This document shows positions 54,841-64,000 of a stretch of DNA of 64,000 nucleotides, in pieces (position 1 is the first letter of the stretch; each line of letters opens with the position of its first letter). The stretch comes from Callorhinus ursinus (taxonomy: Eukaryota > Chordata > Mammalia > Carnivora > Otariidae), in contig NW_020313278.1 in the NCBI RefSeq assembly GCF_003265705.1, forward strand, positions 486,489-550,488. Direction: 5' to 3'. The notes beneath the pieces were generated by a model that saw nothing but the letters and a program-made list of their open reading frames with translations, ran no database searches and had not been told where the DNA came from. The position numbers and the translations under genes are program-made.

Positions 54841-55560
54841 TCTATTCTACTCGTGCATTCTGGAACTGGGGAATAACCCCAGGATGGGTTTGGGGACCCA
54901 CTGGGCCCACTGTGAGACAGGTCTGAGCTAAAAGGCCCACTTGACCTCCAAGGCCTTTCTTTGGACTGGAGGGACCACAGTGATGTCTGGTTCTCCTAGA
55001 ATCAATGTCATTGCAGAGCCAGTGTCCATTCATTCCCAAAAGGTCTGATTGTTTCCTTTTCCCCAGTGCACAGTGACCCTGGCAAAAGGCTCTAGGTCCC
55101 TTGGGGAAGGCTAGAAGAAACACTGACCCTGTAGATTTTCAGTACTGGGTCTTCCCTCGAGAGGGCCCGGCCTCCTTTCGCTTGAGCAGCTCTGGGTGTA
55201 TAAACTGGCTCAAGCCTGGGACTTGGTTGAGGGACTGTATCTCTGTTTTATGACCTGAGTTAGACTTTTGTTCACTTGACCCAGAACTTTTCTGCTTATA
55301 CAGATCAATAAGAATTTCATGGGCTTCCTATCTACTTTACTCCTGGGAACACCGTGATGAACTTGCCGACGCCGGAGGTCCGTGTCAGTCCGACTACTCT
55401 GAAAGCTTCTTTGACGCCACTGTCCGCTACGTCACCATACCCACCTGGCGTCTGGTGGCTGAGGGCTGCCACTCGGCCCCTGCCACCCCAAGATCCTGTT
55501 ACCCCTGGTGCACTTAGGTTCTCCAGTTGAGTGGCTATGGTTCTCTCTGTAGGGCCCAGC
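54841..55560 (+). mobile_element. Possible old endogenous-retrovirus-type remnant
   Basis: 'tctggaactggggaataacc', 'cccactgggcccactgtgag', 'ggtctgattgtttccttttc' and the CpG-containing 'cgtctggtggctgagggctg' at 55448 read like wording I associate with an old ERV/LTR-class repeat in mammals. The translated frames are full of stops, with no intact retroviral domain. Family uncertain; could be another repeat class. Confidence 0.3.
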
Positions 55561-56488
55561 CTACAGAAAAGAGCAATCCCAAAACTCTCTAAGGATGCTA
55601 GGGCTCCCCCACAAATTCATTTCTCAAAATACTGATAAAGTGTGTGTGTCTTCTGGGCCTTCCTGGGGTGGGTGAGCAGATCTTAAACGACAAATCTACT
55701 CTAATGTCCCAATCTCCTATGCATCTTTCAGCCAACCAACCAACCACACTGTTAGCGCCCTCTCTAACTCTCTTAAGCTCCAACGTTAAATGCAGACCGT
55801 GGGCCCATACCAATAAATTCAGCCTGATCCAACTGTATCTTCCACCATTGTCCCTTAATATCTATTCCCACACATACATAAAGATGTCGGCTTATATAAA
55901 TGAGAAAACCCAAGCAATTCTTTGAGAGGGTGACAGATCTCGCCATGGGTCACACTCTGAGCCTCATCTCTCGGGGCCCTATTAGGTTAAGAGTCTAGTT
56001 ACAGAGTCTAGAGGCAGAGGGGTGGTGGGGTGGGTCCTGAGGAGAATCTGCATGGTCTTGCCGGGGCATCTGTGGAGGGGAAACCATTACCATGTCTTCA
56101 TGGTAGAGTTAAATCCCCTCAGCTTGGAGGCAGAAAGGCTGAAACCTGCTGTAGGGAGAGAGGCTCTGTCGCTGGGGGTGGGGAGACCGCTTGTACTGAG
56201 GGAGACCCATCAGAATTCAGGGGCTCAGTGTCCTCAGCTTCCTCGGGGCCTTCCCGTGTGACCCCCTCCCAACTCAGAGGATCCCATTCTTTCCCAAGTG
56301 ATGCTCTCACTTTAACAGTAGATACTGTTTGTAGTTCAACTCGCTTTGTGATTCAGCCAATTACAGGAGGATGCCCTGCACTTGATTTTTCAGGAATGTC
56401 AGCCCTGTAGCTGCAGGAGCTAAGGCCCTCCCTCAGGGCACACCCAGGAGCTCCCCGGTCTTGTCTGTGGCGTCTGAGCTGGGAAATG
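55561..56488. other. Unassigned sequence
   Basis: Nearly 1 kb without a recognised repeat. ORFs of 71-126 codons overlap in competing frames and lack domains. Confidence 0.35.
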
Positions 56489-56489
56489 G

Positions 56490-56616
56490 AATTTACTAAA
56501 TCAAATGCAATTCTCTTCCAGAAACACCCCCACAGACACACCCAGAAACAATGTTTGACCAGCTATCTGGGCATCCCTGAGCCTAGTCAAGTTGACACAT
56601 AAAAAAAACCATCACA
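56490..56616. repeat. Old repeat fragment, same family as 38882-39426
   Basis: 'aaacacccccacagacacac', 'caatgtttgaccagctatct' and 'gtcaagttgacacataaaaa' followed by 'ccatcaca' match the 3' side of the repeat at 38.9-39.4 kb. Confidence 0.7.
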
Positions 56617-56660
56617 GCCAGCGATGAGCTTTATCTCCTTCCTGCACAGTTCCTGACATT

Positions 56661-56925
56661 GGGACACACACTCCCTTCCAAGAGTTAGAAGCACAATCCA
56701 GGCTGGGGGACTGGAGCACTTTCCAGGAAAGCCAGAAAAGCAGCTGGTCAATCCCCTTGGGGCATCCTGGAATTCTGCTCAGCTCACCTGCCAAAGAGAG
56801 GCACCTGGGGCAACATCAGGAGGAGCAGAATTTTCCTTCCCTCCTTGGTCTCAGCTAGTGCTGTGTCTTCATGTGCCCCCCACCCCACAACACCGATCAC
56901 TCCCAAATGTGTACATCTAGCCAGA
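56661..56925 (+). repeat. Left arm of inverted duplication 1
   Basis: About 265 bp that reappears in reverse complement at 58274-58545 with only scattered mismatches and small indels. Example shared cores are 'ggctgggggactggagcact' and 'cagctcacctgccaaagaga'. The right part of the arm is an L2 fragment, so the copied unit spans an L2 boundary. Confidence 0.93.
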
Positions 56926-57042
56926 ATCTCCCTTGACCTACAGACTCAACCCAGCCAACTGCAATCTGATGTTGCTCTTTGGATGTCTTTGAGGTATCCC
57001 AAGTTCAACATGTCCAAAACCAAACTCTTGCTTTACCTCTTT

Positions 57043-57046
<4 letters not shown>
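56880..57046 (+). mobile_element. L2 fragment, sense
   Basis: 'cgatcactcccaaatgtgta', 'cagccaactgcaatctgatg'-type wording and 'ttcaacatgtccaaaaccaa' follow L2 ORF2. The first 45 bp lie inside the left arm of inverted duplication 1. Confidence 0.65.

Positions 57047-57090
<44 letters not shown>
57047..57090 (+). repeat. (AC)n microsatellite
   Basis: About 22 AC repeats directly after the L2 fragment. Confidence 0.98.
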
Positions 57091-57092
<2 letters not shown>

Positions 57093-57425
57093 TAGGTCAT
57101 TTCTAATTTCCAAGGAGGGAATTTACCATTGGATTATTCTATAAATTGGAGCATTTCCTGGCAATCTGCCATCCCCTGTCCTGGCCACCCAGGAGGGACA
57201 CATGTGGTGCCCCGAGGCTGGGAGTATCACTAAGGCTTCTGGGACACTGCTGGGGAATGTGGGCATTTAGAGGCTTTCTCACCCACCTGTCCTGGGATTT
57301 CCTGCCCATCTCCGGCTTTCCGGGACAGGGAGAGATAAAAGGGCTCGCTGTACAATCTGCCCTCGGGTCTCAGCCCTCAGAGGTAATCAGCCCTGAGCAC
57401 TCTCTGAAGTAAAAAGAACCAATTT
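57091..57425. other. Unassigned sequence
   Basis: No repeat or exon recognised. An 88-codon ORF at 57146-57412 lacks domains. Confidence 0.35.
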
Positions 57426-57429
57426 CTGT

Positions 57430-57680
57430 TGCAGCAGTGAGAGGTTTTACCTAAAAGGGCCAATTAAACTGTGAGAGATTATTTGCAGAAAGTCTTTGGA
57501 GGAGGCTTTCATAGGGTTCCCTTTCTGTTGTTGTGTTTGCTTCTTTGGGGATTTTTTTTTTTTGTACAGCTTCATTAATCACTGGAATTTAACTCTAATG
57601 GAGATAAAATAAATATCAAAGAGCTTTGCTGGAAATTACTGATGGCCTCGGTTTGGGAGAACAGGTTAGAGTTCTCTCTA
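57430..57680. promoter_or_regulatory. Candidate conserved noncoding element
   Basis: Repeat-free AT-rich block with CCAATTAAACTG near 57461, CTTCATTAATCACTGG near 57571, AATTTAACTCTAATGG near 57586, GATAAAATAAATATC near 57603 and GGAAATTACTGATGG near 57632. Dense TAAT/ATTA cores. Confidence 0.35.
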
Positions 57681-57980
57681 AGGCTCGAGTGGCTAAGCTA
57701 TCTGACCCCTTCCAGAAGCCTTCTCCCACAAGGTCTATGTCAATCTCAGGAAAAGACTCTTAAGTGCTCATTTTAGGTCAACATCGCCCCCTCGGATCAA
57801 TCCTTGTCGCCCGAGGATGCAGACTTCTGATTGGCTGGTCACTTGCACACAATTGTAGTGTTTGTTCCTGGAGGAAAAGGAAAGATCTTTGTATCAACTT
57901 TTTTTAATAGCTACTAGCTTCCACCCCTCTGCTATGGGATTCCCTTGGTGATGATGATGATGACACTGACAATGAGGACG
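57681..57980. other. Unassigned sequence with (GAT)n
   Basis: A short GAT run (GATGATGATGATGA) at 57951-57964. Otherwise nothing recognised. Confidence 0.4.
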
Positions 57981-57983
57981 ATT

Positions 57984-58165
57984 CTTGCCATTTATTGCGC
58001 ATGGACCAAACACTATGCAAGCACTTTGCATACATGACCTCATTTAGATCTCACGATGATCTTCTGAGGTGGGTGCCATTTACAGATGATGAGAGCAAGG
58101 CTTAGAGAAGTGAAGAGACTTACTCAAAGTCCCACCACAAGCAAGGAGAGCAGTTCAAAAGTCAC
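57984..58165 (-). mobile_element. MIR, antisense, well preserved
   Basis: 'gccatttattgcgcatggac', 'aaacactatgcaagcacttt', 'gacctcatttagatctcacg', 'tttacagatgatgagagcaa' and 'gcttagagaagtgaagagac' run in reverse MIR order. Confidence 0.8.
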
Positions 58166-58273
58166 TGCTTTAATACTTGCCTTAGTTACCTATTGCTATA
58201 TAGCAAATTACCCGAAAATTTAGCAGCTTAAGAGAACAAACATTTATTAGCTCAATTTGTACAGGTCAGGCTC

Positions 58274-58545
58274 CTTCCTGGCTGGACACACACATTTGGG
58301 AGGGATCAGTGTTGGGGTGGGTGTGGGGGACCATGAAACCACAGCACTGGCTGAGATCAAGGAGGGAAAGAAGATTCTGCACCTCCTGACCTTGCCCCAG
58401 GTGCCTCTCTTTGGCAGGTGAGCTGAGCAGAATCCTGGGGTGCCCCAAGGGGATTGACCAACTGCTTTTCTGGCTTCCCTGGAAAGTGCTCCAGTCCCCC
58501 AGCCTGCACTGTGCTTCTGACTCTTGGAAAGGAGTGCGCCCCCCC
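58274..58545 (-). repeat. Right arm of inverted duplication 1
   Basis: Reverse-complement copy of 56661-56925, including the start of the L2 fragment. It lies inside the outer LTR and replaces about a dozen bases of expected LTR sequence, so it arrived after the LTR. It has no SINE-like tail or obvious target duplication. Confidence 0.93.
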
Positions 58546-58931
58546 ATCAGCTATGGGTCCCTCTGCCTTTAGGTATCTTGGAGTCTGTAATCAAGCTGTG
58601 AGGCAGGGCTGCAGTCTGCTCTGAAGGTTCAACTGGGGGAGGACCCACTTCCAAGCTCATTCATGTGGTTATTGGTGGGACTCAGTTCCATGTGAGCTGT
58701 TGGACCGAGAGCATCAGATCCTCAGTGACTATTGGCCAGACACCTTCCTTAGCTCCTTGCCCACCAGGGTCTCTCTAGGGGGCAGCTCTCAACATGGCAG
58801 TTGCATTAATCGGAACAAAAAGCTAGAGAAAAAGAATGCCCAAGATGGATTTAGCATTTCCTAGTAACCTCGTCTCCAAAGTGAATCCCAGTGCTTTTCC
58901 CTTATTCTGTTCGTTAGAAATAAGCCACCAG

Positions 58932-59148
58932 GGCGCCTGGGTGGCTCAGTTGGTTAAGCGACTGCCTTCGGCTCAGGTCATGATCCTGGAGTCCCGGGAT
59001 CGAGTCCCACATCGGGCTCCCTGCTCAGCAGGGAGTCTGCTTCTCCCTCTGACCCTCTCCCCTCTCGTGCTCTCTCTCTATCTCATTCTCTCTCTCAAAT
59101 AAATAAATAAATAAATAAATCTTTAAAAAAAAAAAAAAAGAAAGAAAG
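58932..59148 (+). mobile_element. Can-SINE, young-looking
   Basis: Head 'ggcgcctgggtggctcagtt', 'ggttaagcgactgccttcgg', 'ctggagtcccgggatcgagt', TC-rich body, (AAAT)n and A/GAAA tail. Target duplication AAGCCACCAG at 58922-58931 and 59149-59158. Inserted into the outer LTR. Confidence 0.97.
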
Positions 59149-59236
59149 AAGCCACCAGATTGATCACACTCAGGGGGAGGGGCTTACCCAAGGAGGCAGG
59201 GATCGCTGGGGCAATCTTGGAGGCTGCCTACTGTGG

Positions 59237-59480
59237 TATTGTCCTTTTGGATAAGCAGACTGCATTCATACACAAGCCATTCACCACCGTGCAGGGGCCT
59301 GCCCCAGCCCTCCACATCCATTCACAGGATCTGGTTTGCCCCTGTTCTCTGGGAATCGCCTGATACATTCATTTCCAAGTCTAGCCATGCTCTTCCTTGG
59401 TTGCAAGTTTTCTCCGTGCCTCTCTGCCCCACTCCTGAAACATTTGAACCTGGGAGGCATTGCAACCCATAATTGCCTGG
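59237..59480. other. Unassigned sequence
   Basis: No feature recognised between the LTR and a reverse MIR. Confidence 0.35.
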
Positions 59481-59481
59481 G

Positions 59482-59625
59482 AGCAGCTGATCCAACCCTT
59501 TCCTTGTACAAATAAGAGCACAGAGGCACAGAGAAGGGAAGGGGCCTTCCTGAGATCCCACAGGAAGCCAGAGGCAAGGCTGGAACTTTGAGCCCCTTGT
59601 GCTCCCAATAAGCTACACATCCCAA
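59482..59625 (-). mobile_element. MIR fragment, antisense
   Basis: 'agcacagaggcacagagaag', 'cctgagatcccacaggaagc' and 'aaggctggaactttgagccc' match reverse MIR. Confidence 0.65.
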
Positions 59626-60990
59626 CACACCAGGATCCTTGCTGGGAAATCAATCCAAACCAGGCACTTGAACTCTGGGGAGACTGCCAACATTTCATCA
59701 ACATACAGATGAGGGAAACATTTAGGCAGCTCTTCTTTGCTTCTCCCCATCCCTTTCTTCACAGGGGGCTGACTTCATTCCCTCCTGGGAGCAGGGAAGG
59801 GCTTACTTGTTAACTGAGCAGTGAACAAGCCTTTTTGTGTGAAAATCTAAGGCGCTCTCACACTGTGTCTGATGTGGTTTCTAGGTACACAATGCCCTCT
59901 AGTCCTGAGTCAGGGTAGTTCCAAGAGGAAACATTTTGAAAACAATAGGGAATCGTGAAATATACAAAATCCGGTGCCAGTAATTATTCACAACGAAGTC
60001 GCTTAAGTTGGGACTCCTGAGGGTCCAGAAACTCCCCAAATTCCAGGTAAATTACCGTACAATGTAAAATTTTCTAAGGAAAACGTCTACGGCTTCCTCT
60101 GAATGTGAGAAGAATGGCCATAGCTATGTCACTAAAAAGATTGGGACCCACTGATATGGACTTTCAGAATATCTGGCATACGTTCACTGATTTAAAAGAA
60201 ATGTCCAAAATACCAATCAGAGCATGGGCTTTTTGGGATTAATCCCAAGCACTCTGAGGGCTTGATATAATATGTCTTCCCTAGCCAGCACAACTTGCAA
60301 AGCACGTCATTCTTTCCCACAGATGGGGAAAGAATGGTTGGGGAGCTGGTGTATCAGGGTTGTATTTCAATCCATAGATGTTTGCCACATGCCTGTCCTG
60401 TCCCGAGTACCAACAATACAGACATGAACTGTGGTGGACACCTGCTAAATGTTGCCAATCAATATCCATCTCCCATCCTCTAGACAACACCACTCCAGTT
60501 TCCTTCTGAAAACCACCCATTTTCCTATCCCTCAGCCACGGCCCCTGGGGCCAATCTGAATCCCCCTCAGCACCAGGGATGGCAGTGGGATCTAATCCCA
60601 GCCATTTGGCGCCCCCCCGCACCCAATCCTCTCACCCACGAAGATGCCCTCAGGGAAGAGCCATCCAGAGCTAAACCCTGGAGCTGAGCTAGACCCTGAG
60701 GAGAGGGGGCCATGCTTTCACTCACTGCTGGAGTTGAACCTGAAAGAGTGGAGATCAGTCTCCAGTGAAGACTGAGAAAAGAGAGCCAACGTGTAGAAAG
60801 AGAACTCAGCCCGAGGTGGGGCCAAATCTCTAGACTTTCTTTTTCTGTAATGACTGCAAAACTGGTTTTGTATCACTTGCAACAGAAAGAATCTTAATGG
60901 ATACCCTGCCCTTGAGGATCTCACAGTCCAGCAAGGTAATTTGTTTATAATGCAAAATATTACAGAAGTGCCATAAGTAAATACACACAC
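59626..60990. other. Unassigned sequence
   Basis: 1.3 kb with no firm repeat. 60430-60900 may be an old LTR-like repeat ('ccctggggccaatctgaatc'), unconfirmed. A 113-codon minus-strand ORF (60622-60281) lacks domains. Confidence 0.35.
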
Positions 60991-61008
60991 ACATACACAC
61001 ACATACCA

Positions 61009-61104
61009 TTTATCTATCTATCTATCCATCTATCTATCTATCCATCTATCTATCTATCCATCTATCTATCTATCTATCTATCTATCCATCTATCTATCTA
61101 TCTA
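61009..61104 (+). repeat. (TATC)n microsatellite with regular CATC interruptions
   Basis: About 23 four-base units. A CATC variant breaks the TATC run at fairly regular intervals. It follows a short ACAC/ACATAC tract (60983-61005). Confidence 0.97.
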
Positions 61105-61394
61105 GACATACCAAGTTCAGAAACAGGTGGAGGGAATATTACAGACTCCCCAGTACAGAGTGATCACACTCTGCCTTGACATAATAGGAGGATTTGGATA
61201 AGAAGCATGAATCAGGAAAGCAGGCACTCATAAGAAAGGCACAGTGGGATCCAGGAATACATGCTGGAGTAGGTCCAAGCTTCTGACCAGGTTATTATGG
61301 GAAGGGTCAAGAGCCCTCCTGCAAATCATGACTTCCCATATGCAGCTGAGCTGTCTCAGACTTCAGCATCGTGGGCCACAACATAAGATCACAT
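61105..61394. other. Unassigned sequence
   Basis: No feature recognised. Confidence 0.35.
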
Positions 61395-62160
61395 TTACTT
61401 TTTGAAAATTATTTTTTTGTTAAGATATAATTCACGTGTTGCAAAAAGTACCCTTTTCAGAGTTTACAGTTCCCTGGTTTGTATTAGATTCACAGAATTG
61501 TGGAACCATCCTCGCTATCTAGCTCCAGAACATTCTGCATCACCCCAAAAAAGAAGCAGTCACTGTCCATTCCCTCCTTCTTCCACCCCTTGGCATCCAC
61601 TAATCTGCTTTCTGTCTCTATGGGTCTATTATGGACTTTTTTTTGCAAATGGAACCATATCACACGTGGCCTTCTGTGTCTAGCTTCTCTCATGCTTTCA
61701 AGGCTTCTCCACATCGTGGCAGGTGTTAGGCTTCATTCCTTTTTATGGCTGAATAACACTCCATTCTATGTATAGACCATGTTTTGTTTATCCATTCACC
61801 AATTAATGAACATTTGGGATGTTTCCACCTTTCGGCTATTATTAATAATGCTGCTGTGGACATTCATGTACATGTGTTTGTGTGGACATGTGTTTCTGTT
61901 CTCCGGGGCATATACTTAGGAGTGCAATTGATGGGTCATATGATGACTCCATGCTCCACCTTCTGAGGAGTGGCCAGACTGGTTTCCAAAGCAGCTGTGC
62001 CATTCACACGTCCACCAGCTGTGTGCGAGGGTTCCAAGTCCTCAACGTCTTGCCAACACTTGCTATTGTATCTTTTTGAACTATAGCCATCCTAGTGAGT
62101 GTGGAGTGGTGTCCCATTGGTTTTGATTTGCTTTTCCCCAATGACTAGCACATGTCCTTT
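61395..62160 (-). mobile_element. Old L1M fragment, antisense (3' UTR and ORF2 end)
   Basis: 'gttaagatataattcacgtg', 'tggaaccatcctcgctatct', 'atggctgaataacactccat', 'tgtttatccattcaccaatt', 'cttaggagtgcaattgatgg' and 'tggccagactggtttccaaa' are the ordered reverse-strand landmarks of an L1M 3' end. It is old and has no coding capacity. Confidence 0.88.
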
Positions 62161-62443
62161 CAGTGACCCAGTCATGGTATGTGTGTTGCCTCCAGCCTGA
62201 TCATGGGGAATTAACCCCACATGAAATGACCTCTAGTTATGAATTTCTTGTAGTGCCACCTGAGCCCACAAACCAGCACATCAGCCAGTTATGCAGCCAA
62301 ACGTGCCTTTTCCTCCTCTCCTTCTTCAGATCACGCTGGTCCACGCCCACTGCCAACAAACCCATGTGGAAAGACTTCACTGCATCCACTACAAATGTCC
62401 AGGCCAAGAATCTCCTCTCCAGCAGCCCCCGTTAAAGACACTT
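62161..62443. other. Unassigned sequence
   Basis: ORFs of 84-90 codons overlap in different frames. No repeat consensus recognised. Confidence 0.35.
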
Positions 62444-62660
62444 AAAGAAGACAAAACAAAACAAAACAAACGACTGCACCTGATTAGGCCAGGCCCACCC
62501 AGGGTCGTATCCTTTTTTTTTAGTAACACAGAGTTAACAGATTAGTGACCTTAATTGTATTTGCAAAATCTCTTTACCTTTGTTATACAATGTAACCTAA
62601 TGGACTGAATGAACTGAACGTTTATGTCCCCCTGCCCATAATTCATATGTTGAAACCCTG
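62444..62660 (-). repeat. Left arm of inverted duplication 2
   Basis: Its reverse complement matches 63517-63723 almost base for base apart from a few substitutions and small indels (TT/GG runs). The arm includes both the end of an MST-type LTR (62600-62660) and the sequence beside it, so a junction was copied. Confidence 0.95.
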
Positions 62661-62915
62661 CCGGGTTCAGGGGGCAGGGGACAGAGCACTCTGCTCCATT
62701 TCATTAGGAGGCAGAGAATCACGTTTCTCCAATTCTGGAGCCAAACCCAGCTCTGCAGACACTGAAAATGCTCTAAAGAAATGTTTCTTAAGTTTCTGAT
62801 CATCTCCTCTCTAATGAAAGGTAGATGATAGAGCCAGATGGGGAATAGAATCCACGCAGCTGACCATCCTTCACTTCCTTCGTGGACCTCTTCCCCAAAT
62901 TCCTCCTTCTTCTAT
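62661..62915. other. Unassigned sequence inside the inverted-duplication spacer
   Basis: No recognised repeat. Not similar to the expected continuation of the MST-type LTR, so the LTR copy in the left arm stops at about 62660. Confidence 0.45.
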
Positions 62916-62916
62916 T

Positions 62917-63089
62917 TCAGCACTACTGACAGTTGGAGTCAGCTACTTCTGCCTTTGGGAAGATGTCCTGTGCATTGTGAGATATTTAGCAGTGTCCCAC
63001 TAGATTCCAAGAGTACACACTCCCATTTATGGCAACCACTGTCAAATGTCCCCTGGGGAGAAAAATTGCCCGGGGTTGAGAACCATTGT
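62917..63089 (-). mobile_element. MER20 (hAT-Charlie DNA transposon), antisense
   Basis: 'tcagcactactgacagttgg', 'gatgtcctgtgcattgtgag', 'gtcaaatgtcccctggggag' and terminal 'gttgagaaccattg' are reverse MER20 landmarks. Non-coding. Confidence 0.85.
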
Positions 63090-63208
63090 ACTAATTCGTG
63101 GTAGGCAGAATTCTAAGATGGCTCCCAAGATTCCAGGCACCTGCCACAGACAACCCTGTATCGTCCCCTCATCTTAAACGTGAGTAGGACCTATAAATGA
63201 CAGGATGC

Positions 63209-63574
63209 TATCTTAGACCTCTCAGGCTGCTATAACAAATTACCATAGACTGGGCAGCTTAAACAACAAACATCTGTTCCTCATAGTTCTGGAAGCTGGG
63301 GAGTCCAAGATCAAGGCGCTGGCAGATCTGGTGTCCAGCGAGGGGTTCTTCCTGGTTTGCAGAGAGCTCTTTCCCTGTTACGTCCTCACATGATGGAAAG
63401 ACTGCTAATTCTCTGGCCTCTTCTTATAAGGGCATTAATCCCATTCATGAGGGCTCCACTCTCATGACCTCATCACCCCTCAAAGCCTCCACCTTCAAAT
63501 ACCAACACATTGGGATTAGGGCTTCAACATATGAATGTGGGGGGGGGGACATAAACGTTCAGTTCATTCAGTCC
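63209..63574 (-). mobile_element. MST/THE1-type MaLR LTR, antisense, nested
   Basis: 'cttagacctctcaggctgct', 'aattaccatagactgggcag', 'ctgggg agtccaagatcaag'-type wording, 'tgtccagcgaggggttcttc', 'taagggcattaatcccattc', 'catgagggctccactctcat' and 'agggcttcaacatatgaatg' mark a nearly complete reverse MST-type LTR. It sits inside the 63095-64000 LTR and so is younger. Confidence 0.85.
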
Positions 63575-63723
63575 ATTAAGTTACATTGTATAACAAAGGT
63601 AAAGAGATTTTGCAAATACAATTAAGGTCACTAATCTGTTAACTGTGTTACTAAAAAAGGGATATGACCCTGGGTGGGCCTGGCCTAATCAGGTGCAGTC
63701 GTTTGTTTCCTTTTGTCTTCTTT
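63517..63723 (+). repeat. Right arm of inverted duplication 2
   Basis: Spans the 5' edge of the nested MST-type LTR and the adjoining outer LTR. It is the likely source of the copy at 62444-62660, because here the arm lies in its natural repeat context. Confidence 0.95.
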
Positions 63724-64000
63724 GTGTCTAGAGTTGGAGACAAGAAACACCAGCAGACACTCTCCTGCTGGCTTTGAAGTAGGAAAAAACCATCATGGAA
63801 ACTGTCTATGGAATAAGACAGCCCCTAAGAGATGAGGGCCTCAGTCCTAAAGCCTCCAGGAACTGAGTTCAGTCAACAAACCTGAATGAGCTTGGAGGAA
63901 AACTCTGAGATCCTGAAAGGAACACAGCCCAGCCAACACCTTACAAGACTTTGAGCAGAGAACCCGGCTCAGCCACACCCACACTTCTGACTTACAGAAA

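Larger units (their letters stand above)
58182..59236 (-). mobile_element. MLT-type (MaLR-like) LTR, antisense, split by two insertions
   Basis: Outer LTR starts 'cttagttacctattgctata' and ends 'tcttggaggctgcctactgt'. It is interrupted first by the right arm of inverted duplication 1 (58274-58545) and later by a Can-SINE (58932-59148). LTR wording is continuous around both insertions: 'tacaggtcaggctcc' before and 'agctatgggtccctctgcct' after the first. Confidence 0.75.
63095..64000 (+). mobile_element. MLT-type (MaLR-like) LTR, sense, interrupted and cut by the window end
   Basis: Starts 'tggtaggcagaattctaaga', resumes after a nested LTR with 'gcaaatacaattaaggtcac' and 'tgggtgggcctggcctaatc', and continues with 'tgagcttggaggaaaactct' and 'cagagaacccggctcagcca' to the last base. 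The landmarks are the reverse of those at 2533 and 58182. Incomplete at the right edge. Confidence 0.7.

Noticed and set aside
61009..61104. Regularly spaced repeat that could look like a CRISPR array
   Set aside because: Units are 4 bp with no spacers; it is a mammalian microsatellite.
1..64000. A biosynthetic, defence or other undescribed gene system
   Set aside because: No supported coding genes exist in the window apart from decayed L1 frames, so there is no basis for such a system.

Overview
This window is nuclear DNA from a carnivoran mammal, most likely an arctoid (bear, seal or mustelid lineage). The main evidence is about 15 copies or pieces of the carnivore-specific tRNA-Lys-derived Can-SINE, several with target-site duplications. 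They carry the GGCGCCTGGGTGGCTCAG head, CT-rich body and AAATAAA tail known from arctoids rather than the dog-type SINEC_Cf. A 6.5 kb L1 with an arctoid-style 3' end points the same way. The background is old mammalian repeats: MIR, L2, MER5, MER20, MLT1/MST-type LTRs and L1M fragments. I found no protein-coding exon, functional tRNA, rRNA or gene promoter that I can support. The window reads as a gene desert or large intron. All ORFs are short, lie in repeats, or are decayed parts of the L1.

Layout. 0-10 kb: antisense L1 remnant, Can-SINEs, an MLT-type LTR, a MER5B-MER5A pair, and three same-orientation Can-SINEs within 1 kb. 10-24 kb: mostly unique sequence with an AT-rich conserved-element-like block near 13.5-14.0 kb, L1-type 3' fragments, Can-SINEs and a MER20. 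24.4-25.05 kb: a 640 bp CA/TGCACA-rich satellite-like tract with a higher-order period near 90-105 bp. 25-46 kb: L2, MIR and MLT1 fragments, microsatellites including a compound (TAAA)n(TAAG)n array, and several AT-rich homeodomain-motif-dense blocks. 46.2-52.7 kb: a full-length-type L1 flanked by a perfect 15 bp target-site duplication, with a 100 N gap in the 5' UTR, ORF1 and ORF2 broken by frameshifts, and a deletion near the ORF2 C-terminus. 53-64 kb: MIR, LTR and L2 pieces, a TATC microsatellite, antisense L1M, MER20, and two local inverted duplications (56.66/58.27 kb and 62.44/63.52 kb).

Most noteworthy are the two inverted duplications, whose arms span junctions between different repeats and so cannot be two independent insertions of one element; the L1, which combines a young-looking insertion scar with heavily broken frames; the higher-order CA tract; and the AT-rich blocks that resemble developmental enhancers. 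I see no sign of an undescribed genetic system such as a defence locus or biosynthetic cluster. Family names come from recognising consensus wording by eye, so boundaries of old repeats are approximate.
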